Assembly: GCA_013339895.1 (NCBI GenBank)
Contig: JABACO010000005.1
Coordinates: 10,472,336 to 10,536,335 of the forward strand
Reading direction: 5' to 3'
Source of the DNA: Ephydatia muelleri
Lineage: Eukaryota > Porifera > Demospongiae > Spongillida > Spongillidae
Length of the DNA stretch: 64,000 nt
Notes under the pieces: generated by a model
Seen by the model: the letters and a program-made list of their open reading frames with translations, nothing else
Databases searched by the model: none
What the model was told of the DNA's origin: nothing
Program-made: the position numbers and the translations under genes
In this document: piece after piece, positions 25,225-36,789 of the stretch
Position numbering within the stretch: position 1 is the stretch's first letter
Layout of the letters: each line of letters opens with the position of its first letter

Positions 25225-25960
25225 AGGAAATCATATATCCAGTTAAACAATATACCTCCAATGCCATAAGCCTTGACCTTGGATATCAATTTGCTATGGG
25301 AATCTGAGTCAAAAGCTTTGGCAAAGTCAATGTATACAGCATCTATTTACATGTGACGATTCACTGTAGATGTCCAATCATTTAATGCTGCCAATAATTG
25401 AGTACGTGTAGTATAATGAAACAAGAAACCAAACTGATTGTCAGAGATAACTTTATTAACTCTGAGGTAGAGCATATTGAGTTGGCTATATCTTTTCCAT
25501 AACTTTACAGATCAATCAATGTAAGAGAAATTGGATGGCAGTTTAATGCCGAAGAATGGAGATCTTTTTAAAGATAGTACGGATGAAGGCTACTTTCCCG
25601 ATGCAAGGAATAAGACCACATGTTAGAGATGTATTATTAAACAGCATGGGAAACGGCAGTGCAACAGAAAGAGCTGTACCTTTGATAAATAGAGCAGGAA
25701 TTACAGCAGAGGAAATAGTACATGAGGACAGTAAATTGCATAAGTACCACAAATCTACTTCAGGAGAAAATGAGAAATACATTCTCAGGAACTTGTAATG
25801 GAAGAGGCAACAAATTCGCATCATCCTTTGTAAAAACTGAGGAGAAGTATAAATTTAACAATTTACATTCTCACTGTCAGAAACAGCATGAGTCATCATT
25901 TCTTAAACGTGGGGACTGGAGCCACAATGGTTTAGCTTGCAGTTAACATAAGAGAAGAAA
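25225..25960 (-). mobile_element. LINE reverse-transcriptase fragment (minus)
   Basis: Read on the minus strand, blocks typical of a non-LTR reverse transcriptase follow in order: IPALFIKGTALSVALPFPML, then LTCGLIPCIGKVAFIRTIFK (25,560-25,650), then ISDNQFGFL, TRTQLLAALNDW and IDAVYIDFAKAFDSDS (25,280-25,440). The last includes the first catalytic aspartate block (F-A-K-A-F-D). Frameshifts and stops occur between blocks, and the Y-x-DD part is missing. The plus-strand frame here is a shadow. It is a different LINE type from that at 1,985-2,930 and the same general type as at 36.8-42.5 kb. Confidence 0.65.
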
Positions 25961-26814
25961 GTAGATTTCTTTTTGGACGATATTAAATTCATGCGTAGCA
26001 ATGAATTCTGCGACCACCAGCAATAAATTTAGTTTTATCCTTCTTATATAATTTTGCAAGCAGAAAAGAATATATGCTTAGGGTATCCGAAGTGAGATCT
26101 AGGCTTGGGAGAACACCAAAGGATAAACTTGACAATACATATATCGGAAATAGCACACTACAATTCATATTAATCACTTCAGTGAGGAAAAAAATTTAGG
26201 ACTGATCTCACAAAATGGAATTTCTATCTCCAGTGTAGTAAGAATTCAGTGTGATGAAACATGCCTAAGGGTATGTCACTGGAATTTTGGTCCCGGTAAT
26301 TTTGGTCCTGGGACCAATTTGGGGCCCCTGGACCACTTTTTTCGAAAGAAATGGTCCCCACTAGAAATTTTGGTCTCCCATCTCATGCCATTTTTTATGA
26401 TCTACACTGAAGATTTAAACCTCACACACATAAGTTTAATTTTTGTACTACAACATGGCAAAGCTGCCTCTGTATAGGGCACCAGAAGTGCATGTAATCT
26501 ATATTGTGTAACCCTGTGTATCCAGTATTTTTTATGTGTGTATACATATACATAAATTTGAAATGGTCATGACATATTTTACATACGCTTCACAGTTTCA
26601 AAGTGTTCACTAAGGTTGCATAGATAAAGACACTCTTGTGCATGACTGTTGTCATCATGGCATTTGTTTGGAGCAAATCTCAGCCATTTGTTGCTAGTGC
26701 CTAAAGGACAATACACAAACATCATTGTGCCAAGCAAAGTCATACATTTCGACTTCTGTTGCCCACACTTTCTGTAGATCCATCTTTGTTCTTTGCGAGT
26801 ACTTTTCCATTGTT

Positions 26815-27240
26815 TCAGATGATTTCAAGTAACAAGACAGCTGAGTAGGATTGAGTCATGTATGATGTGACAAGTACCCTAATTGCTGCATGATCCTCTT
26901 GACTCCCAGTTATTTCTTGTGCCACAGCTCTAAAAAAGCAATTCCCATCACCTTTAATGCAACCGCGTATACTAGGAGCTTGGGTCCAGACCATATCCAA
27001 AGGATTTTCATTGTGATCATGATTCCCTTTCACAAATTGAAGTCCTACGACACTGCACATATCTTTTGCCAATCTCTGCAAACTGGCAAGTACAATACTG
27101 TGTCAACAGTATGATTGGATATCCAGATCCATTTCCACTATTGTCTGCTTTGTCTGTTACTGAACAGGGTGGTTGCTCAGCATCATCCTCCATCTGTAAT
27201 TGAAGGCCCAATCCATCCGAGTGTTGACCAGAACCTGTTG
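26815..27240 (-). CDS. OTU-domain cysteine peptidase exons inside the Ginger-like element
   Basis: A minus-strand frame contains RGCIKGDGNCFFRAVAQEIT followed by GSQEDHAAIRVLV. G-D-G-N-C-F-x-R-A is the hallmark of OTU deubiquitinase-type peptidases, with Asp and the nucleophile Cys both present. The catalytic His region further downstream is not seen before the frame ends, so either another exon follows or the domain is truncated. An upstream exon (to about 27,240) is acidic and has no recognised domain. Some Ginger elements are known to carry OTU or other cysteine peptidases, as I recall. Its role for the element is unknown. Confidence 0.65.
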
Positions 27241-27634
27241 GAAAGGGATTACATATAATATGTTTACAACTACATATTTTATACTACATGCAGAATAATT
27301 TATCCAGGCTTGCATTATTATAGCTCCTAAATTGCTAATGCAATCTGCAATGGTAACATTATTACTGGCGTAAACATCAAATTAAGATCTTACCATTTAG
27401 GGGAAAATGATAATCAGCATTGGATCTGTAATCTTCTGAGATACAGCCATCATTGCTTGGTCTGCTATCATCCTCAGAAGTATATGTGGAATCGGAACCA
27501 TGATCGCTGCCTGATGTTGTTGGTTTTATGTAAACTTTTAAATGCACTTATAATTTTTCCATCATCAGAACTTAAATCATACACCCCTCTTGACATAACT
27601 CTAGTTATTGTAAACGGTCCCACATATCTACAAC

Positions 27635-29268
27635 TTAGCTTCCCTCCTTTGTCTTTTTATGAGTGAAGTCCTTCTTCAAAACAAGCTGTCCGATATGATA
27701 CTCAGATGCCTTGGCATGTTTTTTGTCATACTGCTTTTTATACTTAATTTGAGCAACTTTAATGTTCTTTGTTACTTGCTGCAATGTACTTATATGTTCC
27801 TTAAATTTTTCTCCGTGATCTGGCTCTACCATTTCATCGTAATGTTTGGAGAGTCCCTCTATTGACTCAGACTGCATTTCAATGTCAATGGGATGGTTTG
27901 GCAGTTGACCAAACATACGAGAGAGAGAGAGGAGTATGCTTTGTTGCTTCTTGCCTTGATGTGTTATGCCAAAACACACATGAAATCAATGAAATAACTC
28001 CATAGTTCAGTTTTTGATGACGCATATGTAGCCAACATATTTTGTAATGTTTGATTATAGCGTTCATCAAGACCATTTGCCTACATGTAAAAGATTGACA
28101 CACGTGCCATTGTTATATGAACACCACAATACACCCATCAAATATGTGATTGTAATGTATGTAGTTCATCATTTAACCGTTAAACCCCAAAAATGCAAAT
28201 ACGTTATAATCCATGCACTTTACCTAATGTAAAATGAGCATAACACTTACAAAATGCACGCTAACTTGTGTACCAACCTGGAGGTGATAGGGTGTCGTGA
28301 CCGTCTTTTTATCCCTAGTGTTTTGCTTATCTCATCATTAAGTTTGTTGTTAAACTCTCTATCATTGTCAGACACCACAACACGGGGCAGACCCATACGC
28401 ATGAAAATCTGAAATGCAACAAATTATGGCAATAAGCTCTATTGCATTATACAACTAGCCTTAAACAGTACAGTTGCCACTGTGACAGCTTTGTTGTCAA
28501 TGGTTGGGATTGCCTCTACCCATTTAGTGAAGTAATCACTAACAGTAAAGATGTACTTGCTGCCATCCTCAGCTTCAGGGCTTACAGGGCCAATAAAGTC
28601 TATGCCAATCATGTACCAAGGAGCTTTGACTGATATGGAATGTAGTTGCGGTACTCCACATCACACTTTGATATCTAAAGTGAACAATTATATGTTACAT
28701 ATGCATAAAACGGATGAGGATAAAAACGAACCAGATAATTGACATCTTTAACCATCCCATGCCACATAAAGCGCTCTTTAATTCTGAAAAGAGTTCTGCT
28801 TTTTCCCATGTGGCCAGATGTGGGGTCAATGTGACAGGGAAGAGCAATTTTCCGTTGCTCTTTGGCACTCTGAATGTATAAAAGTAAAACTTCTCCCTAT
28901 AGAAAGAGTAGTATGCATGGTATGAATGCATTTAGTATTTGTCAATGCATAATGTAAGAGCATCTTAGCACTGATTAGTTATGAATGGTGAGTTCACATA
29001 TAGCTATAGAGAGGTACATGTGAAAGGTACTTGCCTTGCCCTTCCTTTTTTGCCTATAGAATAACTCTCCTTTATTCGACACTGAAAACTTTAGGGCTTT
29101 TTTCCTTATTGCTCGCCTTCTTTCCCTTGACGCTCCATCGCAATATTTGCCACTCACACACTTCGCCAACGAGATCTCCCTCAACATCCGAAGATCCTTC
29201 CATCCTAGCAGCTTTCTGAATGCATATAACACCTTGATTGGACACGTGTCGAGCATACGCAGGCGCAA
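27635..29268 (-). pseudogene. Ginger transposase (Gypsy-like integrase), intron-split and frameshifted
   Basis: The order on the minus strand is as follows. An N-terminal exon ends GELFYRQKRKGK (about 29,030-29,268). An HHCC zinc-binding exon includes CHIDPTSGHMGKSRTLFRIK and FMWHGMVKDV (28,734-28,902). Core exon 1 has MIGIDFIGPVSPEAEDGSKY and SDYFTKWVEAIP, carrying the first catalytic Asp (about 28,460-28,650). Core exon 2 has GLPRVVVSDNDREFNNKL, with the second Asp (about 28,270-28,410). A final exon has ANGLDERYNQTLQNML, with the catalytic Glu (from about 28,083), and a C-terminal IKYKKQYDKKHA/GQLVLKK block. Introns have AG acceptors; two donors look like GC. Defects: the second Cys-x-x-Cys pair of the zinc finger is lost by a small deletion or shift before VPQLH, and two frameshifts flank a CT-repeat near 27,920-27,970. 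Confidence 0.75.
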
Positions 29269-29536
29269 GCAAAGGCTAGGACTAAACTTTTCAGACCCAG
29301 GTCAAAATTTTCAGGAAAATTTGGTCCGGACAGACCGAATTTACATGAAAAGTTTGTTCCTGGGACCAGAATTTTTGGCGGACCAACATTTCCGTGACAG
29401 GTACATACTCATTTCACAGAATTGGTTGTGTGATGATGTGTACTTCATATAAAGATGTATGCAGTAGGATATATATTTATGTGCATATTGTATAAGTATT
29501 ATCTATTATAATATATTTTTGCTTTCAATACTTTAG

Positions 29537-29578
29537 ACTGGAAAGCTGGAGCCTCCAAAAACTAAAGTAATGTCCCCG
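29537..29578 (+). CDS. Eighth, divergent mini-exon (42 nt)
   Basis: A pyrimidine-rich acceptor (TACTTTAG) and a GTATGC donor enclose 42 nt, phase 0. It codes TGKLEPPKTKVMSP, clearly the same motif as the tandem mini-exons, with two extra N-terminal residues. The valine replaces the proline of the SH3-like core. It lies outside the array, 9.4 kb beyond the seventh exon, past the Ginger-like insertion. Either the gene extends this far or this is a remnant of a related gene. Confidence 0.5.
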
Positions 29579-29579
29579 G

Positions 29580-31470
29580 TATGCATTCTTATATTGTATT
29601 AATGATTAAATAATGTGGTTTTATGTGCATAGTGGAAGCAGTGATTTAGATGCTGAAATTCGGAGTATGAAACAGTAGTAATATTATGCTGTTACAGACC
29701 TGACAAATGTGTCCCATTCTTTGCTTCCTTTCTATGCCTTCCCTTGCACACTATGGAAAAAAACTTTCAAACATCAAATAGACCTATGGAACCCCTGGTG
29801 GACAAAAAGCAAAGTCCAAGGTACAGCCAGTGTATATCTTTCATAATTTTATTTATTTATTGCAATAATAATACTAGTGGTGGATCAAACTTTCATTTTT
29901 AAAATTAAAGCATGTGCAAATGCACTAGCTATCGCCACCTGCTAATTAATTTATGCAGGTTGTTGTTCATAACTAGATAAACAATTTTTGTATATTGCAA
30001 GTGTTATCTGGAGATAAAGGAAATATTATTTTTATATAAAAGTGATGAAATCTATTGCTTCCTTCACTTACTCAAAACTCCCAAGTGTATAAAGATGAGA
30101 AAAGCAAATCAAACTCATTTATTTCGTTGCAAGAATTGGGAGATGCAAAGAGGCAATGGAATAAATTAGATGAGGTTAAATAGAATATTGCTATTATGAA
30201 ACAGTCCTGTATGTTAGGAGATCGTGAATCTTGCTTTTGCAAATTGTAGACTGATTGTAGCTCTTTATAAACCCCCACATACCTTGCTTCTTGGCTTCCT
30301 GCAGCTCCCATACCTACGTCAAAATCCCTTATTTGATGCAGAGCCGTTTTATCTGCTTTTGGCAATATGACTCAGATAATTATTGCAGATAAAGACAAGG
30401 TTTTTGAAACTTAGCGTAATGTCTGCGTATTAATACTGAACCGGTAAATGAATGCATGGAAATCTAGTGTGTTGTCTGCATAAAACATGCTGTGTGTGAA
30501 CAGAGACTACATCTTGCCAAAGTCATTGTTCAAATTCATGTATCATACCTTAATGCACTTTTATCACACTTATCAGTTATCAAAGTTAATTATACCCTTT
30601 TCCATAGAAGTTGCATTTTAAATTACATAAACAAATTTTCACTTCTTCATTCTGTCTCATGTAACAGCAGAATACACACATATGTATGATGAGTGTCAGT
30701 CAATATGTATACATGTATGTTACAAATGGGTTAAACACCAGACTATAGAATTGATGTTAGTGTAAAATTGCCTAATTATAATATGCTAAACTAAGGCCAA
30801 TTGTTTGTGATGGGGGGTGACTGATCTTAAAGTAAGTTAATACATTTAAAAATACTGTCGTTTTTCTTTAGTCTGAACCATATCAATTTTGTTTAGTGAA
30901 AGGAAAGAAGAAGAAAAGACTACTACTCTCAGTTTAACACATGGTTCCTCTATATAATACGACTTTGAAGTGTTGTATAAAAAGTATTGATTAATCTTCT
31001 TGGGTGTCATAATGAGAAATTGATATTTGTTATTTGCTGTTGAAGATCACAGCTGAAATGAAGCAAGTGTTTAAATCAGTTTTAAACAATGTGTCTACTT
31101 TGCAAGCAGCATTTCAGCCCAAACATATAATAATTTAGATACCATCAAACCAACGTTTTCTCCTATCATTTCAGTCATCATGTGACTGAGCTGACTCAAA
31201 TTGTTGCATAGGCATTGAGGTTCACGCTTCTCTGCAATTGTCAAGGTGAACATTATTAGACATTCTATTCTATAAATAAATAAATCTTGGGACATCCAAT
31301 TGTTGAGCACATCCAAGATTATGACCCATTTTCAGGAAGACAGGACCATAATTACAGATAAATGTCACCATAATCCCTTTCATCTGCAGCATCTTTATAC
31401 TACACTTTACATTTTAAATTGTTAGACACAATATATCGGTGGCAATTTAATTGATCTCCACTTGGCACAC
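29580..31470. other. Non-coding stretch
   Basis: AT-rich. Short frames (30,072-30,365 minus; 31,095-31,316 minus) have no motif. It may be intronic to the mini-exon gene or to the caspase-like gene. Confidence 0.3.
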
Positions 31471-31699
31471 CCATTTTTAAGCCTCACACCTGCCATCAGG
31501 GTGGAGCTGTGGTTTCAAAAGCCACTCATGGTCTCGGCTCGCCACAGCCCCGGTCGCCTCCATCGCCTTGTTGCACATGCACATTATCCATAGAGCCCTG
31601 AGCTCTGCATTCATTACATCTTGCCTAGAACCTAATTGAAATCCAAATACTGCACAGCTTATGAGATGGACTGTGGCTCCAACTGAAAATACACGTGGA

Positions 31700-32010
31700 A
31701 TCTCAGTGTATCTTTTTTTCTGGAACCTGTCTAACTTTATCACCATCATCATCTTTAGTCAAACGATCCCGTAATTTTCTATGCACCTTTTTGACCATTG
31801 ACTCAAGATCTGTCGTGATGTAGCTTTCTTTAAAAACCAAGTACAAATCCATTACATACCATGAGGCACTGCCATCTCCATCTCTAAAGGTGACATGACC
31901 TGCGAATGTCTGGAATGATATGAAGAAATCATCAGGATTCTCAACACAACACTGATAACTGTTGCCACAGTTACTGAGAGGCATTGTGATCTCCTGTGGC
32001 ATGCATAACG
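31700..32010 (-). CDS. Caspase-like p10 subunit exon (partial gene)
   Basis: A minus-strand frame reads ENPDDFFISFQTFAGHVTFR, then a Gly/Ser turn and ASWYVMDLYLVFKE, followed by a charged helix DLESMVKKVHRKLRDRL. This follows the small-subunit pattern of caspases (peptidase C14): DFL..YSTV.GY.S.R, then SW[FY]V..L, then helix. Caspases are cytosolic Cys proteases of apoptosis. The large-subunit catalytic His and the QACRG Cys were not found upstream. The frame from about 32,020 to 32,550 has no clear match, so exons are missing, diverged or lost. Whether the gene works is unknown. No link to the death-domain protein at 7 kb is shown. Confidence 0.5.
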
Positions 32011-32549
32011 CGGCTGTATTTTGACATTTTCCTGTCCTCAGCAGAAGCTGCTACCAAACTTGGTCCACTGGTGGCTTTGGCCAGGTCGGAAGAGGCAAAT
32101 ATGTCAGGGCAGGTGGCATCTCACACCAGCATTATTCCATTGTTCTAAGGTTCAATTGATGCTCCATCCAATCACTTCCCATCTGACCTATCTAGTTGTC
32201 CTTATGTACTGCAGGTTTGTTGCACAAAACAGTACTAAGTTGTGACCGTACCTTGTGGCAAAGGTCATCATAGGTTTTGCATCAAAGACAAAGTGGCAAC
32301 CCATTATTAATACTGTTTAGGGTTTACATGTGCCTCAATGTAATTGGCTTGGATACTATGTGAGCAAAACAAAGTCATCACTTCAAACTCTATCCCCCAC
32401 GAAGTAGCAAATAGCCAGGTAATGCTGCAGACAAAGGGTTTGATAAAATGCGTTGTTCTATAACAATCCAATGCACGTGGTAATACATGCAGTACCTCAG
32501 CACCCTTCTCAATTGTGATGTCATACAAAGTGTTTGACTGCATCAACCT

Positions 32550-33860
32550 GTTAGCGATACAAAATAAATGAATTATACATCAATAACCAGAACATTCAGG
32601 TATTTGCTGCACACACTAATGATTTCAAACCTTGCTGTTATGACATGGGTTGATTAGCTCTTTCAGAGACAACTTTGTATCACTACAAATAGGTGAAATG
32701 TACTATACATAGATTATTTATATTACAATTTAAGTACACTTACAAATCAACCCTAAACACAGTGGTTTCTTCCACAATCTTAATTTCATAACTTCCTTCT
32801 CATGACAGCTAGCACCTTGCTGGCAGAGAGAATCAACAGGTCTAACATCCTCTGACATTGGATGTTCAAACATGGAAACAGATCCTTGTAGTTGATGGAA
32901 TGACCATCCAAGAAAGTTTTAGATCAGGTGCACTGTTGTGTGCCACCCTCGACTATTTGGAGGCTTGTAGCACCTTTATGTTGAGCTGATACCATCTGTG
33001 ATGTGACCTGCTTTTTCAAACATAAGATCAGAGCACCATTTCCAAATAACAGCAACGGTAGTTTTTTTATAATCCAATATTACCTACTTAAAGGTTTTTT
33101 TGATGTCTTCTTGCACAAAATCTGTACATGAAGATAGAAATGTCTTTGCATTATCATAGCTGAATTTTGAACTACAATGACAATTACAACAGTTTCATTG
33201 ACTTATGGCTCATGAAATATCCATTCCTGAGTGCACTACTCATGGATGAATCAATCTCACTCAGTGACTGCCAACCGCAAGGTGCTTGATGTCTATGGAA
33301 TTCTGATCAATTAGCATAGATATGCAATTGAATTAAGTGTGATGCTTTTACAATACATTCTGCAAACTGCAAACAAATCAAAACATTTATTGTATCACTT
33401 GAAATAAATGGATACATACGTTGCAAACAAATAGACAGTCTAGAGCATTTGTATGCCTAGTTGAACATGCCTAAAGTAATGAGTATTTGTTCAGCTTAGA
33501 AACAGGTATGACCATACAATAACTTAGATTTAGGTATTCAATGCACCGTAAATATATATTTGCACTGGCTACTGATTACAATATTCTTGGATCAAAGAGT
33601 GGCATCTATAATGCATTTGAACCTCATCATAAATAGAATCATACACTGAAACTGATGTTTCTGCTGAGTCAATCACCTGGGAGAAAGAATATGCTACCTA
33701 TTGGAGATTCGCTTGACACTTCAATATTGGATTTGACCCCAACTGTGGATGTCATTAAAAACACGCGACTCGTTTCTAACAAGACTCCCGACGACAGGAT
33801 CGTTTAGCTTGCTGCTTGAATTGAACGAGTAAACAAATTATATTTTGTGTACTTAAACAA
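32550..33860. other. Non-coding stretch
   Basis: AT-rich, with no open frame of note. Possible introns or upstream exons of the caspase-like gene; none is recognised. Confidence 0.3.
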
Positions 33861-33866
33861 GTAACC

Positions 33867-34117
33867 AAAAACATTCCTTATGAAAGTTGGTTGTATGTAG
33901 GATTTGAAGGCAGTTGTGGTGTAAAAAGCAAGGAAACAAGGGTCTAACAATACTGTAAGGGGAAATGTATTAGTCGTATTTTTAGCACACTTGTAGTAAT
34001 TCGTGTAATAGAACTATTACATTTTCCCTTGCAGTATTGTTAGATCCTTGTTTCCTTGCTTTTTACACCACTATTGCCTTCAAATCCTATATACGACCAA
34101 TTTCTCATAAAAATGTT
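33867..34117. repeat. Long inverted repeat (about 110-nt arms)
   Basis: The left arm (33,867-33,976) and right arm (34,009-34,117) pair through GGATTTGAAGGCA, GGTGTAAAAAGCAAGG, AAACAAGG and TCTAACAATACTG blocks, with a loop of about 30 nt. Roughly nine in ten positions look paired by eye. No coding frame. This is a palindromic MITE or an inverted duplication. If transcribed, it would form a long double-stranded RNA hairpin. Confidence 0.8.
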
Positions 34118-34228
34118 TTTACATGGATTTTTGTTCACGATTGTCCTTTCTGTTGACAGTTTGTGCCCATCTACCTCATGTGATTCCTCTGAACCCTCAG
34201 CTGGCAGATATATCATTGTATACTAATT

Positions 34229-34483
34229 GGGATCGTTTCTGCGAAAAGGAACCTAACGCATGTTTTTTTTTTTCTAGATTTTAAATGTTTAATATTCTAA
34301 AAGTCAGAAATGTCCTCTACACATTGCTTCATACGCACTGAGAATCGAGTTTCTGTCATGAACTTACAAGGCGCTGAATTATTAATTATAGAAATACATT
34401 TCAACGCATACGTTACATTTCTATTGCGTGTACTGGAAATTTTATAATGTAGGCGCTAGGTCCCTTTTCGCGGAAACGATCCC
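34229..34483. mobile_element. MITE, GGGATCGTTTC family, copy 1
   Basis: Terminal inverted repeats GGGATCGTTTCTGCGAAAAG and GGGATCGTTTCCGCGAAAAG bound 255 bp of non-coding DNA, flanked by ATT on both sides (possible 3-bp target duplication). Confidence 0.75.
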
Positions 34484-34493
34484 ATTAATATAC

Positions 34494-35180
34494 CTAGAAG
34501 TTATCATCACCACACAGATGGATGACGATGAGCACATCTGTAAGGTTGAACGTATACATGTGGTTTTGCAAAGTACAGGTGAATGGTACGACTTGAATTG
34601 ATAATTGTATTCCCAACGGTTTTGAAGTGTCCAGAGCGGGACAAGTGCATGTGCAGTCCTGCAGTAGTTGGATTACCCCTATGAACAATCTACATGTACT
34701 TCAGCATTAGCTACTTGAACATGATTATTTACCTCAACACTGTTTGCATCTACAGCAGGAAAAGAACCTGTGCTCATATTGTCTGAAACCGCACGATGAA
34801 TCTCTTGGTAATCCGCCCACAATTAAGATGTGACCTTTTCAAAACATCACAGTTCATAACCGCTTACAGTTTCTCAAGATCATAGCGCTTACTACCACAT
34901 ATATATGAAATTAGCACATCTACAGCCAACAACGCCGCCAATTACTGCAGTTCATCATATCACTTTAGCAAACAATCATGAGAACTACTAAAGTATACAA
35001 CGATGGAGTACGTATTCCTTTCTGTGCATGCAGTTATGTTCCAGCTAATGATATTATAAATGTGTGGATAGGCTCTCCGTCTGTGTTTCTATTTAGGGTT
35101 TCGCTGGGCGTTTTCGACAATAGTGGGATTTTTAATTCCATCTTCGTTGCGCAAACATGCCCATGATAGATAGTGTGATT
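34494..35180. other. Non-coding spacer between MITE copies
   Basis: AT-rich. No gene is recognised. Confidence 0.3.
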
Positions 35181-35204
35181 CCCACTGCGTAAGAAATCGC
35201 GGTG

Positions 35205-35298
35205 TAAAGGACTTTCAGCCGACTTCTAGAATATCCCAAAAATTGAAATCTTGAAAAGGGTGCGGAAGTTCCCTTCTTTGCGTGGAAACAATTCCAAT
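35205..35298. mobile_element. MITE, GGGATCGTTTC family, half copy
   Basis: A 3'-half relic sharing TTGAAATCTTGAAAA and TTCCCTTCTTTGCGTGGAAA with the right halves of the neighbouring copies. The left terminus is missing. Confidence 0.5.
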
Positions 35299-35318
35299 TA
35301 TGCGCACAGCCATTGAAT

Positions 35319-35510
35319 GGGATCGTTTCCCGCGAGAAAGTACATTATAAAATTTCCAGTACTCCAATAGACTGTGTAGGTCTAATTAAATATTCAGAGC
35401 CTTACAATTCCATTACAGATAATCCGATTCTCAATAGAGGACATTTCAGACGTCTAGAATTGAAATCTTGAAAAAGCATACGCTGGTTCCCTTTTCACGG
35501 AAAAGATCCC
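35319..35510. mobile_element. MITE, GGGATCGTTTC family, copy 2
   Basis: Starts GGGATCGTTTCCCGCGAGAA and ends, in reverse complement, GGGATCTTTTCCGTGAAAAG. It is 192 bp, internally deleted relative to copy 1 (shared TCTCAATAGAGGACATTTC-like core). No coding frame. Confidence 0.7.
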
Positions 35511-35714
35511 AAATGTTGTCTTCATATTTGCTTGATCATAATGCAGTGAAAATTACAATTCACATTCAGATCGATTTTTAGTATTGTATGACGTTATTTG
35601 AAATTCAATAAAAGAAAGTAGCAAAAGACAATACCAGAATGTACATGGATCTACCTTTGGTGTACAATTATACATATAATAACAAGAAATATAGATATAA
35701 AAAAGAAACAGGTA

Positions 35715-36321
35715 AACAACTGAAGCATGAATCCTGAGGACTGCAAAAGGGAGGCCTAGTCACCCAGCGCCACAATGAAGTACGAGATGCACTAGGGGAT
35801 CTGGCCTTAATAGTGTTCAATAACGTGCTAAAAGAGCCAATAGTGCAGGAGGCTAACACCAGGGATGACACTCCCCCGCCTTGATTGCAGTCATCAGCAT
35901 CAGAGGGCTATGGCAAACTCAAACAGTAGCATTGCTTGATGTGCGTGTTGTGGACACTGATGCACCATTATACATGCATCATAACACAGTCGCAGTACTT
36001 TCCACAGCAGAACAGGAGAAGAAAAGGAAATACAATGGCGCTGCTGAAGCACGACGGGCATCCTTAACACCTTTTGTGGTATCCACTGATGGAATGTTGG
36101 GCAGAGAAGCAAACTTCTTACTTAAACGACTGGCCCAAAGAATCAGCATGATATGGGATAAACCTCTTGGACAAATCACAGGATGGCTGCGCACAAGGCT
36201 CTCTTTTGCTATCCTCAGAGCCACAAATCTTTGTCTGCGTGGATCTCGAACCAAGTGGAGGAATGGAGTTGGAATAGTTGATGGTGCAGAGCTACCAAAA
36301 GAGTTATCAAGTTTCAATTAA
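35715..36321 (+). mobile_element. LINE ORF2 C-terminal fragment (plus)
   Basis: Two frames cover the tail of a LINE protein. First comes CKRGGLVTQRHNEVRDALGD (35,738-35,800), the zinc-ribbon-like end and helix. A second frame opens at 35,881 with VALLDVRVVDTDAPLYMHH, AEQEKKRKYNGAAEARRASL, TPFVVSTDGMLGREANFLLK, RLSFAILRATNLCLRGSRTK and a stop at 36,321. One frameshift separates them. The reverse transcriptase is absent. The same class of tail occurs at 8,240-8,965 and 12,713-13,072 on the other strand. Confidence 0.7.
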
Positions 36322-36324
36322 CAT

Positions 36325-36780
36325 TTTTCCTTTGTATCTATTTATTTATTTATTTATTGTTATTATTATTACTTGTACATGTATTCCTATATAATTCGTT
36401 TCCAAACAAACAAACAAACAAAAGAAACAAACAAAGAAACAACTGAAGTAAACTGAAAACATGCAAAACGTTGAATCTGTTCCTAGTTATGAGCAGAAAG
36501 TGCTGCTCCATTGTTAAACCCTAGGCCAGATCGCCATTTCACTCTAGAGCCTCTCAAACACAGGCTGGTAAATTCAATTGGAAATTAAACGCAACATGAC
36601 CGCGGATGTATCCAGCAATTTCTTGATATAGATGTTGACACCGCAGCTTGTAGTGTCTCAACATTCCAGATAAATGTTGAACCTGATCCGGATGGTTAGC
36701 ATTTTCTGTTCTAGTGATTTCCACTGTCTTTCCTCATGATCGCCGTTAGCTAACCTTTTTATTCTGGTGGTATCCACAAC
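36325..36780. other. Simple-repeat-rich spacer
   Basis: (TTTA)n at 36,339-36,360 and (CAAA)n at 36,403-36,440 follow the LINE tail and may derive from its 3' end. No gene is seen. Confidence 0.4.
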
Positions 36781-36789
36781 CTTGTGATC

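Larger units (their letters stand above)
26274..29399 (-). mobile_element. Ginger-like DNA transposon (Gypsy-type integrase + OTU), complete ends
   Basis: The ends are inverted: left TGTCACTGGAATTTTGGTCC, right (reverse complement) TGTCACGGAAATGTTGGTCC, with further TTGGTCC-rich sub-terminal sequence on both sides. GGTA flanks both ends (26,270-26,273 and 29,400-29,403), a 4-bp target duplication. Inside, on the minus strand, are a Gypsy-type integrase split by introns and an OTU peptidase. Ginger elements are DNA transposons whose transposase derives from a Gypsy-related integrase, with TGT-starting TIRs and 4-bp duplications. All of these are seen here. Frameshifts in the transposase make this copy inactive. 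It lies about 140 bp upstream of the mini-exon at 29,537. Confidence 0.85.

Noticed and set aside
24990-25307. 105-codon plus frame rich in Leu/Val
   Set aside because: It is the antisense shadow of the Gypsy pol tail on the minus strand.
27635-28103. Calling the integrase at 27.6-29.3 kb part of a Gypsy LTR element
   Set aside because: No reverse transcriptase or LTR is present. The TIRs with GGTA duplication and the introns fit a DNA transposon instead.
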